Part shown: positions 10,410 through 18,136 of the stretch, in pieces
Position numbering within the stretch: the stretch's first letter is position 1
Layout: each line of letters opens with the position of its first letter
Assembly: GCF_018129685.1 (NCBI RefSeq)
Contig: NZ_JAFCLG010000001.1
Coordinates: 868,001-932,000 of the forward strand
From: Bradyrhizobium manausense
Lineage (GTDB): Bacteria > Pseudomonadota > Alphaproteobacteria > Rhizobiales > Xanthobacteraceae
Direction: 5' to 3'
DNA: 64,000 bases
Made by a program: the position numbers and the translations under genes
Notes under the pieces: generated by a model
Seen by the model: only the letters and a program-made list of their open reading frames with translations
Databases searched by the model: none
What the model was told of the DNA's origin: nothing

Positions 10410-11275
10410 AGCTGATCGATCGCCTCTACAAGGACGCCCCGCTCGCCACCCGCCACGAGATCACGCCGAAGCTCGGCTTCCTGCTGACGGTCCTGCTCGC
10501 GCTCGCCTGGCTGATCCCGTTCCTGTGGATGGGCGTGGCGACGCTGCGCCCGGCATCCGACGGCATCAATCTGATGGCCGAGCTGGTGCCGAGCCTCAAA
10601 CCGACGCTCGACAACATCAGGGATGCCTGGGAGATCGGCGACTTCCCGCGCTACTTCCTCAACACCACGATCATCTGCACCGGCATCCTCCTGGTGCAGT
10701 TCGTCACGATCACGCTCGCGGGATTCGCCTTTGCGCGGCTCGACTTCGCCGGCAAGACGCTGCTGTTCTACCTGTTCCTGATGCAGCTGATGCTGGTGCC
10801 GGTGCTGCTGATCGTGCCGAACCTGCGCATCGTCGCGCAGTTCGGCCTCTACGACACGCTCGCCGGCGTCATGATGCCGTTCTTCGCCTCGGCGTTCGGC
10901 ACCTTCCTGATGCGCCAGGCCTTCGAGGCCATTCCGACCGAGCTGGAAGACGCAGCGCTGATCGACGGCGCCAGCCTGATCCAGCGCATCCGTCACATCT
11001 ACATCCCGCTGTCGATACCGAGCTTCTCCGCATTCGCCATCATCTCGGTGACCAGCCACTGGAACGACTTCCTGTGGCCGCTGATGGTGATCAACTCGCC
11101 GGACAAGCGGCCGCTCACCGTCGGCCTGTCCGTCTTCACCGCAACCGCGGAAGGCACGCAGGCCTGGGGCACCATTGCCGCGGGCACGCTGATGGTGATC
11201 GCGCCGCTGCTCATCACCTTCCTGATCTTCCAGAAACGCTTCATCAGCTCTTTCGTCACCTCAGGCATCAAATAG
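10406..11275 (+). CDS. ugpE: ABC transporter permease, UgpE-like
   Basis: Second permease (MalG/UgpE branch) of the same importer, 289 residues. Its start overlaps the stop of the upstream permease (ATGA at 10406-10409), typical of translational coupling and 1:1 stoichiometry. Membrane helices include the segment near residues 24-46 and one starting ILLVQFVTITLAGFAFARL. The EAA loop is EDAALIDGASLIQRI. It is followed after 11 bp by the binding-protein gene with its own strong ribosome site. No gene for the ATP-hydrolysing subunit (UgpC) occurs in the operon. Confidence 0.88.
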   Translation: MKLIDRLYKDAPLATRHEITPKLGFLLTVLLALAWLIPFLWMGVATLRPASDGINLMAELVPSLKPTLDNIRDAWEIGDFPRYFLNTTIICTGILLVQFVTITLAGFAFARLDFAGKTLLFYLFLMQLMLVPVLLIVPNLRIVAQFGLYDTLAGVMMPFFASAFGTFLMRQAFEAIPTELEDAALIDGASLIQRIRHIYIPLSIPSFSAFAIISVTSHWNDFLWPLMVINSPDKRPLTVGLSVFTATAEGTQAWGTIAAGTLMVIAPLLITFLIFQKRFISSFVTSGIK

Positions 11276-11286
11276 GAGATTATCCG

Positions 11287-12618
11287 ATGCTGTTCTCCCG
11301 CAGGCTCATGCTCGGCCTCGCCATGGCAGGCTCCATGGCGAGCGCTCTCGCCGTCCCGGCCATGGCCGAAGGTCCGACCGAGATCGACCTGTTCTTCCCC
11401 GTTCCCGTCGACGGCAAGCTCGCCCGCGACATGGGCACCCTGATCAAGGAGTTCAACGACGGTCATCCCGACATCAAGGCGACCGCGGTCTACACCGGCT
11501 CCTACGACGATACGCTGATCAAGACGCGCGCCTCGATCAAGGCCGGCAAGCCGCCTTCGGCCGTGATCATGTCGGCGAACTTCCTGCTCGACATGCAGAT
11601 CGAGAACGAGCTGACCAATCTCGACGGCCTCATCGCCGCCGACGGCAGCACCAAAGAGAAGTTTTTGGGCCAGTTCTTCCCGGCGCTGCACGGCAACGCG
11701 GTGATCGACCGCTCGGTCTACGGCGTGCCCTTCCACAATTCGACGCCGCTGCTCTACATCAACGCCGACAAGGCCAAGGAAGCCGGCCTCGATCCGAGCA
11801 AGCCGCCGCAGACCTGGGCCGAACTCACCGACTGGGCCAAGAAGCTCACCAAGCGCGACGGCGACAAGGTGACCCAATGGGGCATCGCGATCCCCTGCGC
11901 CTATGATTATTGCGGCTGGATGATGGAAACGCTCACCATGACAAATGGCGGGCGCTACTACAACGAGGAGTTCGGCGGCGAGGTCTACTACGACACGCCC
12001 TCGATGCTGGGTGCGCTGACCTGGTGGAACGACCTCGTCAGCAAGCACAAGGTCCACCCGCCCGGCGCCACGCCCGGCCCGGCCGTCAGCACCTCTTTCA
12101 TATCAGGCAACGCCGCCATGATGATGCTGTCGACGGGCTCGCTCACCTACGTGCGCGAGAACGCCAAATTCAACTACAAGGTCGCCTTCATCCCGCGCAA
12201 CGTCCGCAACGCCGTGCCGATCGGCGGCGCCTCGCTGATCATTCCGGCCGGCGTCGAAGCCGACAAGCAGAAGGCCGCCTGGACGCTGATCAAGTGGATG
12301 ACCTCGCCCGAGAAGAGCGCCTGGTGGAGCCGCGCCACGGGCTACTTCGCGCCCAACATGGCCGCCTACAAGACGCCGGACATGGTCGAGTTCCTCAACA
12401 AGAACCCGGACGCCAAGACCGCCGTCGAGCAGCTCGACGTCGCAAAGCCGTGGTTTGCGACCTACAAGACCGTGCCGGTGCGCAAGAACCTCGAGGACGA
12501 GGTAATGCTGGTCCTCAACGGCAAGAAGCAGCCGAAGGAGGCCCTGGTTGCCGCCCAGAAGGCTGCGGACGAGACGCTGAAGCCGTACAATGCAGAGACG
12601 TCGCTGAAGCTGCCGTAA
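11287..12618 (+). CDS. ugpB: extracellular solute-binding protein, UgpB-like
   Basis: Periplasmic substrate-binding lipid-free protein of ABC family 1 (443 residues). The ATG at 11287 follows AGGAGAT with good spacing and opens a signal peptide (basic start, hydrophobic stretch LGLAMAGSMASALAVPA, cleavage near AMA-EG). The mature chain has the two-lobed binding-protein pattern, with LIKEFNDGHPDIKATAVYTG and YGVPFHNSTPLLYINADKA matching family 1 sugar and glycerol-phosphate binders. It delivers substrate to the two permeases encoded just upstream. A strong hairpin 27 bp after the stop marks the operon end. Confidence 0.88.
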   Translation: MLFSRRLMLGLAMAGSMASALAVPAMAEGPTEIDLFFPVPVDGKLARDMGTLIKEFNDGHPDIKATAVYTGSYDDTLIKTRASIKAGKPPSAVIMSANFLLDMQIENELTNLDGLIAADGSTKEKFLGQFFPALHGNAVIDRSVYGVPFHNSTPLLYINADKAKEAGLDPSKPPQTWAELTDWAKKLTKRDGDKVTQWGIAIPCAYDYCGWMMETLTMTNGGRYYNEEFGGEVYYDTPSMLGALTWWNDLVSKHKVHPPGATPGPAVSTSFISGNAAMMMLSTGSLTYVRENAKFNYKVAFIPRNVRNAVPIGGASLIIPAGVEADKQKAAWTLIKWMTSPEKSAWWSRATGYFAPNMAAYKTPDMVEFLNKNPDAKTAVEQLDVAKPWFATYKTVPVRKNLEDEVMLVLNGKKQPKEALVAAQKAADETLKPYNAETSLKLP

Positions 12619-12644
12619 GGCCAACGAAGCCGGCGAACGAACAT

Positions 12645-12669
12645 CGGCGCTCCGCTATGCGGGGCGCCG
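12645..12669 (+). terminator. strong hairpin after the ugp-like operon
   Basis: 11-bp stem (one G-T pair) with a TAT loop: CGGCGCTCCGC at 12645-12655 pairs with GCGGGGCGCCG at 12659-12669, followed by AATTCGTTT. It lies 27 bp past the ugpB stop and immediately before foreign Rhs-derived sequence. Confidence 0.75.
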
Positions 12670-12689
12670 AATTCGTTTGCGACCGGGGG

Positions 12690-12860
12690 AATACGACCAT
12701 CAATGTTTACGATGCCGCAAGGCGCCTGACGTCGACCGCCTCGCCGCCGACTTCGGCAGCGCCCAATGGCGTGGTGACCTCGCTGACCTATGATCCAAAC
12801 GGCCAGCTCATCCTGACCCGACAATCAGCAAGTGGTGCTGTTCTTCGTACCACCAGCGCG
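12690..12860 (+). pseudogene. fragment of an Rhs/YD-repeat protein
   Basis: About 55 codons in one frame read as YD-repeat sequence: NVYDAARRLTSTASPP and, after a short gap, NGVVTSLTYDPNGQLI followed by LTRQSASGAVLRTTS. The paired aromatic-Asp motifs (VYD, TYDPNG) are the hallmark of RHS/YD repeats that form the shell of large polymorphic toxins and wall-associated proteins. Neither the N-terminal export region nor the core DPxG-type cleavage region nor a toxin tip is present: the frame stops at 12884 where a REP-type palindrome begins. An intact Rhs protein would need more than 1,000 residues. It is therefore a deletion remnant. Confidence 0.8.
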
Positions 12861-13090
12861 TCGGGCGGATTAGCGCCAGCGTAATGCGCCATCCACTCCG
12901 CGAGCATCACCTGCGTGATGGCAGGTCACCACTTCCTACTTTGCCGGCGGCCAGGTCGCCACTGTAGAAAAACAGCCGCCGCCGGGAACGAACGCGCGAC
13001 GATGGTTGGGCATGTTGGGTACGATAGCGCAGGAGCCGGCGATGTCGTAGTTTGTCATGGCGGATTACGCTGACGCTAACCCGTCCTACG
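12860..13090. mobile_element. decayed REP/RAYT element
   Basis: About 230 bp bounded by two palindromic REP-like ends, 12860-12892 (GGCGGATTAGCGCCAGCGTA) and 13056-13090 (GGCGGATTACGCTGACGCTA). The ends are related to, but diverged from, the palindromes at 7752-7864. Between them lies the truncated start of a second RAYT gene. The element separates the Rhs fragment from the orphan gene at 13103. Confidence 0.72.
12936..13013 (-). pseudogene. truncated RAYT transposase gene (N-terminus only)
   Basis: Minus-strand reading from the ATG at 13013 gives MPNHRRAFVPGGGCFSTV, closely matching the N-terminus of the intact RAYT at 8421 (MSDYRRAFVPGGCWFFTV). The frame then ends at a TAG at 12936 after 25 codons with unrelated residues. 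The HUH motif, nucleophile tyrosine and the rest of the ~177-residue protein are absent. It shows that this element once encoded, or derives from, a complete RAYT unit. Confidence 0.8.
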
Positions 13091-13102
13091 GGCTTCATTT
13101 CC

Positions 13103-13879
13103 ATGACGCAGCTATTCTTCGAAATTCTTAGTCCGCTTCCTTTGACGCGGCGGCTTGATGCCCGCAAGCTGTTTGCTGTCTGGAGAGATGCTGCGCCGGA
13201 TACTTTGCCTGATCGCATCGGAAGTCATGAGCCGCTTCGGTTGGATTTTTCAATAGACGATCTCGAAAGTGCATTTAGCATCTGGGAATATCATGTTTTG
13301 CTGAAGCGGGTCGCCAAGCCGAAGTTAACGTCGTCGATTTTTATGCAATATGGCCCCCACAGAAGGCACTCAACGTGGTCCATCAGTGTCGCTGATAGGA
13401 ATCATGTTGATATGCGCTCCATGGAAAATCTTATCTCGGCATCCTCGGTCGAGTTTTCGGCAGATTTTGGATTCGTTCACTCGCCAAACCACTTTGACAT
13501 CGATGTCGGTCTTGCCACTGAGACGGTGGCGTTTCTCGATGCGAAAAGATCGAAGAAGAGCCTCTTCCTCACGACTCATGTGCTGAATAAGTATCTACCA
13601 GACATCTATTGGATTACCGTCTTTGGCAAACCCTATGTTGACCTTTTTTCCAGGGGCCGGCTGCTATCGGCTCCGGCTTTTCAAGTTCGAGAGCTTAGCA
13701 ATGGTTCGATATTGATGAAGCTGTTTGAGGATATTAGTTCTTGCGAAGAAATGGATTACGAGAAGCGGAAGAGGGAGGTGAAGCAGCATATCTCAGCAAG
13801 CGCATTCTTCGATTTGAGTAAGGCAACGAGCTATATCTATTCGGCTCCAGAATTTTTTTGGGGCGATATCGAGCAGTAA
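13103..13879 (+). CDS. orphan protein of unknown function, candidate immunity protein (258 aa)
   Basis: I do not recognise the family. The frame from the ATG at 13103 encodes 258 residues with no signal peptide and no membrane helix, rich in Phe, Trp, Tyr and charged residues, ending IYSAPEFFWGDIEQ. Codon use is visibly more AT-rich than neighbouring genes, a sign of transfer. Its position directly downstream of an Rhs fragment on the same strand is where immunity genes of polymorphic toxins are found, so an immunity role is an inference from context. The start is only 12 bp beyond the palindromic end of the decayed REP element and has no evident ribosome site, so the native promoter or N-terminus may have been replaced by the insertion. 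An upstream in-frame start at 13052 lies inside the repeat. Confidence 0.6.
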   Translation: MTQLFFEILSPLPLTRRLDARKLFAVWRDAAPDTLPDRIGSHEPLRLDFSIDDLESAFSIWEYHVLLKRVAKPKLTSSIFMQYGPHRRHSTWSISVADRNHVDMRSMENLISASSVEFSADFGFVHSPNHFDIDVGLATETVAFLDAKRSKKSLFLTTHVLNKYLPDIYWITVFGKPYVDLFSRGRLLSAPAFQVRELSNGSILMKLFEDISSCEEMDYEKRKREVKQHISASAFFDLSKATSYIYSAPEFFWGDIEQ

Positions 13880-14418
13880 ATTTTGCGGTGACAGAATTGG
13901 ACCGGAATTACGACTGGACTGCCCCCTGAAGTGAGACACGACAATTCCCGTGACGGTGCCAGACTGGTTCGTCATGATCTGAGGATCGCGAAGACCAAGA
14001 CGGCACGCGCCGCATATGGCGCCCAGCTCGTGCCGCACCCCAAAAAGGCCAGCATGGCATAATGCCACTGTTTTGCCCGACGCGTCAAACGATATTCGCA
14101 AAATACGAAATCGCGCCGACTTGAATCGCGACCGGCTGACGGCGCTGCCGGCTACGAAAACGAACCCGCGCCGCAGATGCGGGGAGCTTTGCCGGTTTGT
14201 CGCTGATTTGCTCGACGCTGCAATGACCTGACCGACCGGACCTCACGGCGGCGAGCCATCGCGCTTCTACTGTGCATGGGGTTGTTTTTCATGTCTTGCC
14301 GGAGCCCCGCATCGCTTCGGCCAGTCCTCATTAACCCCGCGTCCACCATCCGGCCCGGCGCGCCGCCGGTAACCATCGGAATTAACAGACCCTCAACGCA
14401 GCCACGACAAATTGACCG
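13880..14418. other. non-coding stretch downstream of the orphan gene
   Basis: No convincing gene on either strand. It holds a short palindrome (GGCATAATGCC near 14056) and a copy of a dispersed 16-bp repeat at 14273-14288. The patchwork look fits accessory or degraded DNA between the Rhs scar and the conserved rnd gene. Confidence 0.5.
14273..14288 (+). repeat. dispersed 16-bp repeat, copy 1
   Basis: TGCATGGGGTTGTTTT occurs here and, inverted, at 29403-29418. Both copies are intergenic. Confidence 0.6.
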
Positions 14419-14550
14419 ATGTTTCCGGAGATTTCCGCCGTGGATTTGTTGGTTGTCGAGTTCCTGGGTCTGGCATTGGTCGCCATGTGCGTGCTTGTCG
14501 TGGCGCTCCCGTGCGCCCGCAAATCCTCGCAGCGGATCCGGTACGAATAG
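14419..14550 (+). CDS. possible small membrane protein (43 aa)
   Basis: An ATG at 14419 opens 43 codons ending in TAG at 14548-14550. The product starts with a short acidic N-terminus, then one hydrophobic segment (VVEFLGLALVAMCVLVVALP), then a basic tail with several Arg/Lys. This is the shape of a single-pass small membrane protein. There is no clear ribosome-binding site and no recognised family. It precedes rnd by 116 bp. The reading is tentative. Confidence 0.35.
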   Translation: MFPEISAVDLLVVEFLGLALVAMCVLVVALPCARKSSQRIRYE

Positions 14551-14666
14551 GATTTCGGCGGAAAACCGCGATTCCGCCGCGAATGCAAGGCTCGAATTCG
14601 CTTGGAGCCCCTTGACATCACAGCGCTTTCGGCAGAACGGCTGATACCAAGTGTCATGGGCCGTTC

Positions 14667-15818
14667 ATGGATTTGATTACCACCACCGCTGACCTCGCGG
14701 CTGCCTGCAGCCGGCTGGCCAAGCACCCCGTCATTACTGTCGATACCGAGTTCCTGCGCGAGACCACCTACTACCCGCTGTTGTGCGTGGTGCAGATGGC
14801 CAGCCCCGAGGAAGCTGTTGTCATCGACACCCTGGCCGAGGGGATCGACCTCAAGCCGTTCTTCGAGCTGATGGCGAACGAGGCGGTGCTGAAGGTGTTT
14901 CACGCCGCGCGCCAGGACATCGAGATCATCTGGCACCAGGCCGGCATCATCCCGCACCCGGTGTTCGACACCCAGGTCGCGGCCATGGTGCTCGGCTACG
15001 GCGACAGCATCGCCTATGACGCGCTGGTCGAGAAGGTCACCGGCCACCGCCCGGACAAGACCCATCGCTTCACCGACTGGTCGCGCCGGCCGCTGACCAA
15101 GGAGCAGATGCACTACGCGGTGTCCGACGTCACGCATCTGCGCGACGTGTTCGCCGCGCTCGATGCCGATCTGAAGAAGCGCCGTCGCAGCGAATGGGTC
15201 TCGATCGAGATGGAGGTCCTGACCTCGCCCAGGACCTACGACTTTCACCCCGAGCGCGCCTGGGAACGGCTGAAGACGCGGGTGCGCAAGCCGAAGGACC
15301 TCGCGGTGCTGATGGAGGTCGCGGCCTGGCGCGAGCAGGAAGCGCAGAGCCGCGACGTGCCGCGCGGCCGCGTCTTGCGCGACGAAGCCGTCAGCGACAT
15401 CGCCACCCACGCGCCCAATACGATCGAGAAGCTTGCCAATCTGCGCTCGGTGCCGAAAGGCTTCGAGAAGTCCAAATGGGGTGCGGATATCGTCGCCGCC
15501 GTCCAGCGCGGTCTGGCGCGGGACCCTTCCACGCTGCCGAAGCTGGAGAAGCCGCGCAACAACAACAATGGCGCCGCGATCGTCGAGCTGCTCAAGGTCC
15601 TGCTGCGCATGACCGCCGAGCGCCATGCCGTGGCGAGCAAGGTGATCGCGACCGTCGACGATCTCGAGGAGATCGCGGCCGATGACGAGGCCGACGTTCC
15701 GGCCCTGCGCGGCTGGCGGCGTGAGCTGTTCGGCGATGCCGCGCTGAAGCTCAAGCGCGGCGAGCTCGCGCTCGCGATCGAGAAGGGGCGCGTGATCGGG
15801 GTTCAGCGGGCGGAGTAA
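14667..15818 (+). CDS. rnd: ribonuclease D
   Basis: 3'-5' exoribonuclease of the DEDD superfamily that trims tRNA precursors and other stable RNAs. The exonuclease domain fills about residues 1-180, with the acidic motifs TVDTEFLRE (Exo I), [12 protein letters not shown] (Exo II) and the Exo III region [11 protein letters not shown]. An HRDC-type helical domain follows (about 205-285, beginning [10 protein letters not shown]). The 383-residue length is normal. Divergent repeats and accessory DNA lie upstream; a palindromic repeat lies 20 bp downstream. No ribosome-binding site stands out. Confidence 0.94.
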   Translation: MDLITTTADLAAACSRLAKHPVITVDTEFLRETTYYPLLCVVQMASPEEAVVIDTLAEGIDLKPFFELMANEAVLKVFHAARQDIEIIWHQAGIIPHPVFDTQVAAMVLGYGDSIAYDALVEKVTGHRPDKTHRFTDWSRRPLTKEQMHYAVSDVTHLRDVFAALDADLKKRRRSEWVSIEMEVLTSPRTYDFHPERAWERLKTRVRKPKDLAVLMEVAAWREQEAQSRDVPRGRVLRDEAVSDIATHAPNTIEKLANLRSVPKGFEKSKWGADIVAAVQRGLARDPSTLPKLEKPRNNNNGAAIVELLKVLLRMTAERHAVASKVIATVDDLEEIAADDEADVPALRGWRRELFGDAALKLKRGELALAIEKGRVIGVQRAE

Positions 15819-15838
15819 TCCGCGATCCCTCCCCAAGG

Positions 15839-15963
15839 TCGTCCTGGCGAACGCCAGGACCCATCACTCCAGGGAGGTGTTTGGCGAAGACTCCGCGTTC
15901 GGTACTCCGACCATCACTGATCGATAGATCACGCGGTATGGGTCCTGGCGTTCGCCAGGACGA
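15839..15963. repeat. 125-bp element with perfect 26-bp inverted ends
   Basis: The left arm 15839-15864 and right arm 15938-15963 are exact reverse complements over 26 bp. Each arm is itself a near-palindrome: GTCCTGGCG-AA-CGCCAGGAC. The 73-bp interior has no open frame. It lies between the convergent genes rnd and the aminotransferase. The layout is that of a small non-autonomous palindromic element, and could also act as a bidirectional terminator. Confidence 0.8.
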
Positions 15964-16008
15964 CACCGAGAGTTTGGTGAGCCGCTTCGCCGGAAATCAA
16001 CGCCAGCC

Positions 16009-17391
16009 CTACGCCGGCGTCAGCTTCGCGACTTCGCCCTTCATGTCGTCAAGCACACCGGCGATCGCCGCGATCAGCTCGTCGATCTGGGCCTTGGTGG
16101 TGATCAGCGGTGGGCAGATGGCGATGGCGTCGAGCATGTTGCGCGAGATCACGCCGCGCTCCTGCAGCATGCGGCTGGCCATGCCGCCGACGGCACCGGG
16201 CGTCGCCGCGGCGGTCTTGCGGGCCTTGTCGAGCACGAGCTCGATCGCGGCGATCATGCCGACGCCGCGCACCTCGCCGACCAGCGGATGGCTGGTCAGC
16301 TCGCGCAAGCGGCCCTGCATGTAGCCGCCAAGCTCGGCGGCGTGCGCGACGAGTCCCCGCTCCTCGATGATCTTGAGGTTTTCCAGCGCAATCGCCGAGC
16401 CGACCGGATGGCCGCCGGCGGTGAAGCCGTGGCCGAGCACGCCGATCTTGTTGCTCTCGTCCGCGATCGGCTCGAACATGCGATCGTTCATGATGATGGC
16501 CGACAGCGGGAAGTAGCTCGAGGTGATCTGCTTGGAGACCACGATTGCGTCGGGCTTGATGCCATAAGTTTCGCAGCCGAACATCTTGCCGGTGCGGCCG
16601 AAGCCGCAGATCACCTCGTCGGCAATCAGCAGGATGTCGTACTTCTTCAGGACCGCCTGGATCTTGTCCCAATAGGTCGCCGGCGGCACGACCACGCCGC
16701 CCGCCCCCATCACCGGTTCGCCGAAGAAGGCGGCGATCGTGTCCGGTCCTTCCTTCTGGATCAACGCGTCGAGCTCCTCGGCGCGGCGCGTCGCAAAGGC
16801 CTCCTCGCTCTCGCCCGGCGCACCGTCCTTGTAGAAGTGGGGCGAGCCGGTGTGCAGGATGTTCGGCAGCGGCAGGTCGAACGAGCGGTGGTTGTTCGGC
16901 AGGCCCGTGAGGCTTGCGGACGCAATGGTGACGCCGTGATAGGCGCGCATGCGGCTGATGATCTTCTTTTTCTGCGGCTGGCCGAGCGAGTTCGAGCGAT
17001 AGGCGATCAGCTTGAGCACGGTGTCGTTGGCTTCCGAGCCGGAATTGGTGAAGAACACCTTGCTCATCGGCACTGGCGCGAGTGCGACCAGCTTCTCGGC
17101 GAGGTCGATCGAAGGCCCGTGCGATTTGGCCGAGAAGGTGTGATAGAATGGCAGTGCCTGCATCTGCTTGTGCGCGGCCTCGACCAGCCGCTTCTCGTTG
17201 AAGCCGAGCCCGACGCTCCACAGCCCCGACATCGCCTCGAAATAGCGCTTGCCCGAGGCGTCGAACACGTAGGGCCCCTCGCCGCGCTCGATAACCAGGG
17301 GACCTGCCTGCTGATGGGCGCGTGCGTTGGTGTAGGCATGGAGCTGGTAAGCCACATCCCTGGCTTCTTGCGAATTGGGCAGCATGGACAT
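16009..17391 (-). CDS. class III (omega) aminotransferase
   Basis: PLP-dependent fold-type I aminotransferase that moves an amino group from an omega-amino donor (for example beta-alanine, diamines or taurine-like compounds) to pyruvate or another keto acid. Visible features: FFTNSGSEANDTVLKL (phosphate cup), YHGVTIASASLTG, the Asp-containing LIADEVICGFGRTG that holds the pyridine nitrogen, and the PLP lysine in VSKQITSSY near residue 290. The start at 17391 (MSMLPNSQEA) has AAGG upstream at good spacing and gives 460 residues, the usual length; an in-frame ATG at 17412 is the alternative. The substrate cannot be deduced from sequence alone. It is monocistronic by spacing. Confidence 0.9.
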   Translation of the reverse strand: MSMLPNSQEARDVAYQLHAYTNARAHQQAGPLVIERGEGPYVFDASGKRYFEAMSGLWSVGLGFNEKRLVEAAHKQMQALPFYHTFSAKSHGPSIDLAEKLVALAPVPMSKVFFTNSGSEANDTVLKLIAYRSNSLGQPQKKKIISRMRAYHGVTIASASLTGLPNNHRSFDLPLPNILHTGSPHFYKDGAPGESEEAFATRRAEELDALIQKEGPDTIAAFFGEPVMGAGGVVVPPATYWDKIQAVLKKYDILLIADEVICGFGRTGKMFGCETYGIKPDAIVVSKQITSSYFPLSAIIMNDRMFEPIADESNKIGVLGHGFTAGGHPVGSAIALENLKIIEERGLVAHAAELGGYMQGRLRELTSHPLVGEVRGVGMIAAIELVLDKARKTAAATPGAVGGMASRMLQERGVISRNMLDAIAICPPLITTKAQIDELIAAIAGVLDDMKGEVAKLTPA

Positions 17392-17547
17392 TTGCGGGAT
17401 CCCTTGAATCATCTCGTCGCCGGCGCGGCCAGCATCGCCGCTCAAACATCGAGCACCTTGGCTATTGCGACGGAGCCGAACTTGCAACGCTAATTCGTCG
17501 GCGACAAGCGCTCAGCAGCGTTGCGCAAAGCCGCACACACGGCGCGC

Positions 17548-18111
17548 TCAGGCCGCCATGGCGCCGCTGGCCCTGATCAGTTCGGCGCTGGACTGGAGTG
17601 TAGCAAAATTGGCGATGACATTCATCACCGACGGCTTGTAGTCGGCCGCTCCGCCCCCAGCCGGCAGCCGGCAGGCCACGGCATCGCCGACGACCCGGTA
17701 GCGATGGCTGCGGTGAAACCCATCGACGACAGTGGCAACAATGGTCTCGTCGAGGGAAAAGCCTGCCACCACGCAACGCACCTTGGGGATGCTCGACATA
17801 TGGTCCGCAAACCGCGACGAGCTGTAGGCGGACGGCAGCGGATGCTCGAATGTCATCTCGCCCGGCTGCGGCCTCGCCTCCGGGATCCAATCGGTCAACC
17901 TGGATGACGGATCGAACCAGGCCGCCTGCGCGATGCGCTTCAAATGCATCACCGGCCACTGACGATTGCGCCACACCGCCAGCAGCTCCAGGCAGCGCGT
18001 CATGGCGGCGTCGCCTTCAAGAATGAATTGGCGACGCCCTGGGGTCAGATATTCGCCCTGGAGATCCGCACAGACCAGCACCAGCGGATCGTCGTTGACG
18101 GAGACCGGCAT
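17548..18111 (-). CDS. isochorismatase-fold protein lacking the catalytic cysteine and lysine
   Basis: The 187-residue chain has the cysteine-hydrolase fold: LVLVCADLQGEYL at the N-terminus carries the usual Asp, and VVAGFSLDETIVATVVDG is the strand-turn-helix that normally holds the nucleophile. In active relatives this reads like VVTGxxTDxCVxATAxDA; here the Cys position is Thr. The region expected to carry the catalytic Lys reads MTFEHPLPSAYSSSRF, with no lysine. The Asp-Lys-Cys triad is thus incomplete. The protein may bind a small molecule without hydrolysing it, or use different chemistry. It is the last gene of a probable three-gene operon with two GNAT genes, 25 bp after the preceding one. 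Confidence 0.78.
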   Translation of the reverse strand: MPVSVNDDPLVLVCADLQGEYLTPGRRQFILEGDAAMTRCLELLAVWRNRQWPVMHLKRIAQAAWFDPSSRLTDWIPEARPQPGEMTFEHPLPSAYSSSRFADHMSSIPKVRCVVAGFSLDETIVATVVDGFHRSHRYRVVGDAVACRLPAGGGAADYKPSVMNVIANFATLQSSAELIRASGAMAA

Positions 18112-18136
18112 TTTCTTGCGCCGACCTGCACTCGTT

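Noticed and set aside
10999..12057. 352-codon open frame antisense to ugpE/ugpB
   Set aside because: Same shadow composition; overlaps two clearly recognised transporter genes.
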